Below are positions 13,576 to 18,421 of a DNA stretch of 18,421 bases, in pieces. Origin of the DNA: Propionibacteriaceae bacterium (GTDB taxonomy: Bacteria > Actinomycetota > Actinomycetes > Propionibacteriales > Propionibacteriaceae); contig JAIRVA010000079.1 in the NCBI GenBank assembly GCA_031254155.1, positions 1 through 18,421 of the forward strand, in the 5' to 3' direction. The translations under genes were made by a program, and so were the position numbers. Position 1 is the first letter of the stretch. Every line of letters starts with the position of its first letter. The notes below the pieces were generated by a model, which ran no database searches, was not told where the DNA came from, and saw only the letters and a program-made list of their open reading frames with translations.

Positions 13576-14238
13576 TCACGCGTACGCCCACACGGCGGTG
13601 ACCGCGATCCCGTCCCCGACGGCCCAGGCGGCGTGCCAGACCAGGGGTTCGGCGAGGGCTGGCCGGAGGGTCGCCCGGAGGGCGAAAGCGAACGTACCGT
13701 CGGCCCCGAACCCGACCACGGCGTCGGCGAAACCGAGGGGGGCCTGGGTGAGGACCGACCACGCCTTGTAGACGCTTTCCTTCGCGGAGAACAGGAGCCG
13801 GTCCCAGGCGATGCCAGGCTGACTGCGGCCCAGCGCCCCTACGCCAGCCCGCTCGGCCTCGGAGCTGACTCGGGTAAGAACTGCTTCTGACAAGGGGAGA
13901 TTAGGCTCAGCGTCGACACCGATGGCCCGGAACTGATTGGCGCGCGCCACGGCGGCGGCCCGGTAGCCGGCACAGTGGGTGAGCGAACCGACGACCCCGT
14001 CCGGCCAGGAAGGCGCGCGGCGCGGGCCGGGTACGAGCGGCACCGCCGGTTCGCCCAGCGCGTCGAGTGCCGCCCGCGCGCACCAGCGGCCCGTCGCGAA
14101 CTCGGCCTGCCGCGCCGGGGCCGCGCCCGCCACGACCGCCGCCTCCGCCGGCCACAGCTCGGCCGCGTGGTCGGCGCGGGTCTCGACCACCGCGACCGCG
14201 GGTGGCAGTACGCCGCGGAGCGGCCGGGAACCGTCCAT
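13576..14238 (-). CDS. 4'-phosphopantetheinyl transferase (Sfp/EntD superfamily)
   Basis: The protein has 220 residues. It carries the diagnostic motifs: GSLTHC (84-89), IGVDAE (106-111, Mg2+ ligands Asp109 and Glu111) and FSAKESVYKAW (150-160, with the catalytic/metal Glu154 and Lys158). The GSLTHC.GY form and length resemble EntD-type enzymes. It transfers the phosphopantetheine arm from CoA to acyl or peptidyl carrier proteins of polyketide, peptide or siderophore synthesis, or to carboxylic acid reductases. No such synthase is in the window, so the client is elsewhere. The ATG at 14238 has a strong GGAAGGAG upstream. It is read in the same direction as RecQ (103-nt gap) and the DUF1015 gene (47-nt gap, own promoter), so it is probably an independent unit. 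Confidence 0.92.
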   Translation of the reverse strand: MDGSRPLRGVLPPAVAVVETRADHAAELWPAEAAVVAGAAPARQAEFATGRWCARAALDALGEPAVPLVPGPRRAPSWPDGVVGSLTHCAGYRAAAVARANQFRAIGVDAEPNLPLSEAVLTRVSSEAERAGVGALGRSQPGIAWDRLLFSAKESVYKAWSVLTQAPLGFADAVVGFGADGTFAFALRATLRPALAEPLVWHAAWAVGDGIAVTAVWAYA

Positions 14239-14341
14239 TCACTCTCCTTCCGGCGTCCGACAAGGTACGATGCCCCAGTCTACATCGCCTGGTGGAGGGT
14301 CCGGCGGGCCGGGAGGAGGGGGATGGGGTCCGCCGACCAAC

Positions 14342-16270
<1,929 letters not shown>

Positions 16271-16276
16271 AGTCTG

Positions 16277-16305
16277 ACCTTACAACGCGGGCACGGCGCG
16301 GTCAC
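16277..16305 (-). promoter_or_regulatory. Candidate promoter of recQ (leaderless type)
   Basis: Minus-strand GTGACC (16305-16300) and TAAGGT (16282-16277) are 17 bp apart, and 6 nt separate the -10 from the ATG at 16270. This is the best -35/-10 pair of the leaderless-type starts in the window. Confidence 0.5.
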
Positions 16306-16355
16306 TATTCGATAGACTGGGTTCGCTGGCAATTGCGTCACACAAGGAGGTACGT

Positions 16356-16979
16356 ATGGCTCCCCGACCCTTCCCCTTCACGCTCAACGCGGCGGAACTC
16401 GACCCGCCGGCGGTCACCCAGGTCCGCTTCACGATTGGCGGGATCGGGCTCGTTGCCGCGGTTATTGGTACGTTCATCACCTTCTGGCCGCGCGATTCGG
16501 CGGGTACGCTGGCCATCATGCTGGGGATCTACTGGGTCTTGGGCGGCGCGGGGTACTTCCTCGTCGGGTTCTTCTCCAAGGGGATCGACGTCTGGTCCCG
16601 CGTCCTGAACATCCTGCTCGCGGTGGTGTTCGTGCTTGTCGGCACCGTCGTACTGTTCAACCCCATCGCGTCCGCGGAGACCCTCGCCCTCTTCGTCGGG
16701 GTTCTGCTGGGCGTGTTCTGGATCTTCGAGGGTGTGACGGCGATCGTCCAGGCCGGCGACCAGTCGTCGCGGTGGCTCGCCATGATCCTCGGCGGGATCG
16801 CGGTGGTCGCCGGGCTCGCCGTACTCATCATTCCGCTGTGGAGCGCGGCGGCCCTCTTCTGGCTGGCCGGCGTCGGGCTCATCGTCGTCGGCGTGTTCCA
16901 GATGGTCCGCGCGCTCCGGTTCGGGCGGCCGGGGAAGCCGGGGGCGGCGACAGGTCCGACGGGGTCGGCGAGCGTCTAA
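16356..16979 (+). CDS. HdeD family membrane protein (DUF308)
   Basis: The protein has 207 residues with about six hydrophobic segments spaced through residues ~25-190, arranged as three DUF308-like pairs (for example GIYWVLGGAGYFLVGFF, LLGVFWIFEGVTAIVQ, LFWLAGVGLIVVGVFQM). The repeated aromatic W-x-GxxxL/V pattern is typical of HdeD, an integral membrane protein first known from the acid-resistance island of E. coli, where its function is still loosely defined. A short cytosolic N-terminus and a Gly/Pro/Ala-rich C-terminal tail flank the membrane part. The start has a strong AAGGAGGT a few nt before the ATG at 16356. It diverges from recQ; a possible -10 (TAGACT, 16313-16318) lies between. 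The stop codon TAA abuts the left end of a MITE-like element. Confidence 0.88.
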   Translation: MAPRPFPFTLNAAELDPPAVTQVRFTIGGIGLVAAVIGTFITFWPRDSAGTLAIMLGIYWVLGGAGYFLVGFFSKGIDVWSRVLNILLAVVFVLVGTVVLFNPIASAETLALFVGVLLGVFWIFEGVTAIVQAGDQSSRWLAMILGGIAVVAGLAVLIIPLWSAAALFWLAGVGLIVVGVFQMVRALRFGRPGKPGAATGPTGSASV

Positions 16980-17142
16980 GGGCACGGTCGTTAATAAATG
17001 GTGTAAGTGGCGGTTTTGGGGCGGGATGCCTGGTAAGGCGGAGTGCCCTAAGAAGTAGTGGAACTACGCCGAAGCGGCCGACAACGCGATCAGGCGCCCG
17101 ATCCCGGAAGCGACACGCGGCAGTTATTAACGAACGTGTCCC
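16980..17142. mobile_element. MITE-like element with 18-19-nt terminal inverted repeats
   Basis: The left end GGGCACGGTCGTTAATAA (16980-16997) is matched by the inverted right end (17142-17124), whose complement reads GGGACACGTTCGTTAATAA: one substitution and one inserted base. The 163-bp unit has no credible gene, so it would be nonautonomous. Flanks show at most a 2-bp AA duplication. An inner hairpin GTAGT-GGA-ACTAC is present near 17060-17075. I cannot assign it to a known IS family. A large attenuator or another structured RNA is the alternative. Confidence 0.6.
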
Positions 17143-17161
17143 AAGTCCAGGGGTAGCCGGC

Positions 17162-17209
17162 AAGAGTGTACGTTTGGGTGTGGGCTACCACGGCTGAACG
17201 CACACTCTT
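17162..17209. repeat. 48-nt two-stem hairpin upstream of the cellobiose phosphorylase promoter
   Basis: AAGAGTGTACGTT (17162-17174) pairs with AACGCACACTCTT (17197-17209), 12 of 13, and an inner GTGG-GCTA-CCAC (17180-17191) sits in the loop. It may terminate transcription arriving from the HdeD-like gene, though no U-tract follows; the GGGTAGCC just upstream (about 17152) can pair alternatively with GGGCTACC. Confidence 0.6.
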
Positions 17210-17245
17210 CGGTGGCACCTACTCACGGGGTGGGCCCTCGCCTTG

Positions 17246-17259
17246 TGGAAGCGCTCCCA
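17246..17259. promoter_or_regulatory. CebR/CelR-type cellobiose operator
   Basis: TGGAAGCGCTCCCA differs by one base from the perfect palindrome TGGGAGCGCTCCCA, which is the known binding site of the LacI-family regulators CebR (Streptomyces) and CelR (Thermobifida). It lies about 45 nt upstream of the phosphorylase start and just upstream of the -10 candidate, where binding would block RNA polymerase. The regulator gene is not in the window. The link to cellobiose control is supported independently by the downstream gene. Confidence 0.85.
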
Positions 17260-17269
17260 CTCGCTCTGC

Positions 17270-17275
17270 TAGGCT
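17270..17275 (+). promoter_or_regulatory. Candidate -10 box of the cellobiose phosphorylase gene
   Basis: TAGGCT lies 10 nt after the operator and 28 nt before the ATG. The -35 region would overlap the operator. GAAGGG, about 6-11 nt before the ATG at 17304, is the likely ribosome-binding site. Confidence 0.45.
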
Positions 17276-17303
17276 GGTTCCACGCACCAAAGAAGGGCTA
17301 CCC

Positions 17304-18421
17304 ATGCGATTCGGATACTTCGATGACGAGGCACGCGAATACGTCATCACCACCCCGCACACGCCGCGCCCGTGGATCAACTACCTGGGCACCGAGAGTT
17401 TCTTTTCCCTTGTCAGTGGGAGTCAGGGCGGCTACAGTTTCTACCGCGACGCCAAGCTCCGCCGATTGACGCGCTACCGGTACAACGGGGTCCCGGCTGA
17501 TGACAATGGGCGGTACCTGTTTATTCACGACGGAACGGATGTCTGGAGCCCCAGCTACGCGCCCTGCCGGGTGGAGCTGGATGAGTACGAGTGCCGTCAC
17601 GGGCTGGGCTACACCACGGTCACCGGGGCGCGAAACGGGGTCCGGGTGGTACGGACGACGTGCGTACCCCGTGGTGCCGACGCCGAGATCAGCCGCGTCG
17701 TGGTCACCAACCTGTCGACGGCGACCAAGACGCTCCAGCTCTTCACGTTTGTCGAATTCTGCCTGTGGGACGCCCTGGATGACCAGATGAACTACCAACG
17801 CAACCTCTCCCTGGCCGAGGTCGAGATCGAGGGGTCGGCGATCTACCACAAGACGGAGTACCGCGAACGCCGGAATCACTACGCCGTTTTCTGGGTCAAC
17901 AAACCCATTGCCGGCTTCGACACTGATCGCGACACCTTCATCGGCCCGGAACGCCCCCTGTCGGCGGCCGTGGTCCCCGCGACCGGCCGGGCGGCCAACT
18001 CGGTCGTGTCGGGGTGGTACCCCATCGGCTCCCACCAGGTGGACCTCACCCTCGCCCCCGGCGAGTCGACGAGCTTCATCGTCGGCCTGGGCTACGTGGA
18101 AAACCCCACCGACAAATGGGAGCAGGGTGGGCCACGGGGACAGGGCAAGTGGCTCCCCCTTTGGCAAGGGGAAACGCCCAGAGTTAACAAAGTCCCGGCC
18201 CATGCTCTGATGGCCCGGTTCGCGACCGACGACCAATTTGATGTGGCGCTCGCCGAGCTCCGGTCGTACTTTTCCGACCGTCTCGCCCACTGCACGGTCC
18301 GGAGCGCCGACCCGCGCTTCGACCGGACCGTCAACGTCTGGAACCCCTACCAGTGCCTCGTCACGTTCAACCTGTCCCGCTCGGCCAGCTATTTCGAGAC
18401 CGGCATCGGGCGTGGCATGGG
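17304..18421 (+). CDS. Cellobiose phosphorylase, GH94 (N-terminal 372 residues; continues past the window)
   Basis: The open frame runs to the last base. The N-terminus (MRFGYFDDEAREYVITTPHTPRP...), the GGYSFYRDAKLRRLTRYRYN block, YECRHGLGYT, FVEFCLWDA, IYHKTEYRERRNHYAVF and SGWYPIGSH are typical of GH94 cellobiose phosphorylases, and the final visible YQCLVTFNLSRSASYFETG IGRGMG begins the catalytic domain. The catalytic acid lies further on and is not visible. The enzyme phosphorolyses cellobiose to glucose and glucose 1-phosphate in the cytosol. After LGYVENPTDKWE (to residue 273) there is an apparent insertion, residues ~275-292, before the conserved NK. An ATP-saving use of cellobiose is implied, consistent with the CebR-like operator upstream. 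The absence of a signal peptide fits a cytosolic enzyme. Confidence 0.95.
   Translation, partial: MRFGYFDDEAREYVITTPHTPRPWINYLGTESFFSLVSGSQGGYSFYRDAKLRRLTRYRYNGVPADDNGRYLFIHDGTDVWSPSYAPCRVELDEYECRHGLGYTTVTGARNGVRVVRTTCVPRGADAEISRVVVTNLSTATKTLQLFTFVEFCLWDALDDQMNYQRNLSLAEVEIEGSAIYHKTEYRERRNHYAVFWVNKPIAGFDTDRDTFIGPERPLSAAVVPATGRAANSVVSGWYPIGSHQVDLTLAPGESTSFIVGLGYVENPTDKWEQGGPRGQGKWLPLWQGETPRVNKVPAHALMARFATDDQFDVALAELRSYFSDRLAHCTVRSADPRFDRTVNVWNPYQCLVTFNLSRSASYFETGIGRGM
18156..18171. repeat. Hairpin inside the cellobiose phosphorylase gene
   Basis: CCCCTT-TGGC-AAGGGG is a 6-bp stem with a 4-nt loop. It lies in the segment that appears inserted relative to other GH94 enzymes. Confidence 0.5.

Larger units (their letters stand above)
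16980..17303. other. 324-bp noncoding region between the HdeD-like and cellobiose phosphorylase genes
   Basis: No gene is supported here. From left to right it holds the MITE-like element, the 48-nt hairpin, the CebR-like operator, a -10 candidate and the ribosome-binding site of the phosphorylase gene. No tRNA or rRNA is visible. Confidence 0.8.

Noticed and set aside
17040..17125. Short peptide or transposase remnant within the MITE-like element
   Set aside because: Frames are under 30 codons and interrupted by stops, with no transposase motif.
16980..17142. tRNA or other known structural RNA gene
   Set aside because: No cloverleaf or anticodon arm with conserved T-arm sequence; the terminal inverted repeats explain the structure better.
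17298..18290. 330-codon open frame antisense to cellobiose phosphorylase
   Set aside because: The sense strand carries unmistakable GH94 motifs over the entire stretch.

Overview
The window looks like a chromosomal segment of a high-GC Gram-positive bacterium (Actinomycetota). The reasons are the very GC-rich third codon positions, several genes whose -10 box lies only 6-7 nt before the start codon (the leaderless arrangement common in that phylum), terminator-like hairpins without U-tracts, and a near-perfect CebR/CelR-type operator in front of a cellobiose phosphorylase gene. The taxon is an inference; no rRNA or other marker gene is present.

Layout. (1) 1-1561, minus strand: a three-gene AmmeMemoRadiSam operon (Memo, AMMECR1, radical SAM) with ATGA/GTGA overlaps; the radical SAM gene leaves the window at base 1. 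(2) 1562-2258: noncoding and rich in repeats. It holds two ~97-bp direct copies of an imperfect palindromic repeat, a deep 61-nt hairpin between them and a 15-bp tandem array. (3) 2259-4290, minus: a ROK-family sugar regulator overlapping a lone single-domain sugar ABC ATPase. (4) 4542-8729, plus: a complete CUT2-type sugar importer (lipoprotein binding protein, two-domain ATPase, permease) transcribed divergently from the regulator. A terminator-like hairpin and two structured 62-nt repeats separate the binding protein from the ATPase. (5) 8859-9461: an unknown lipoprotein. (6) 9581-11412: a restriction-modification pair (C5-cytosine methyltransferase and a PD-(D/E)XK endonuclease-like protein), convergent with overlapping 3' ends. 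(7) 11413-13528: the third palindromic repeat, then a DUF1015-HAD phosphatase operon (minus). (8) 13576-14238: an Sfp/EntD-type phosphopantetheinyl transferase (minus). (9) 14342-16270: RecQ helicase (minus). (10) 16356-16979: an HdeD/DUF308 membrane protein (plus), followed immediately by a 163-bp MITE-like element with 18-19-nt terminal inverted repeats. (11) 17304-18421: the 5' part of a cellobiose phosphorylase (GH94) gene behind a CebR-like operator.

Biology. Two carbohydrate modules are visible: a ROK-controlled monosaccharide-type importer and CebR-type cellobiose phosphorolysis. The rest is general maintenance (RecQ), cofactor loading (PPTase), genome defence and conserved genes of unknown role (AmmeMemoRadiSam, DUF1015). 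The most unusual content is noncoding: several families of short structured repeats, GTAC-rich satellites beside the palindromic repeats, and insert-like segments inside coding genes.
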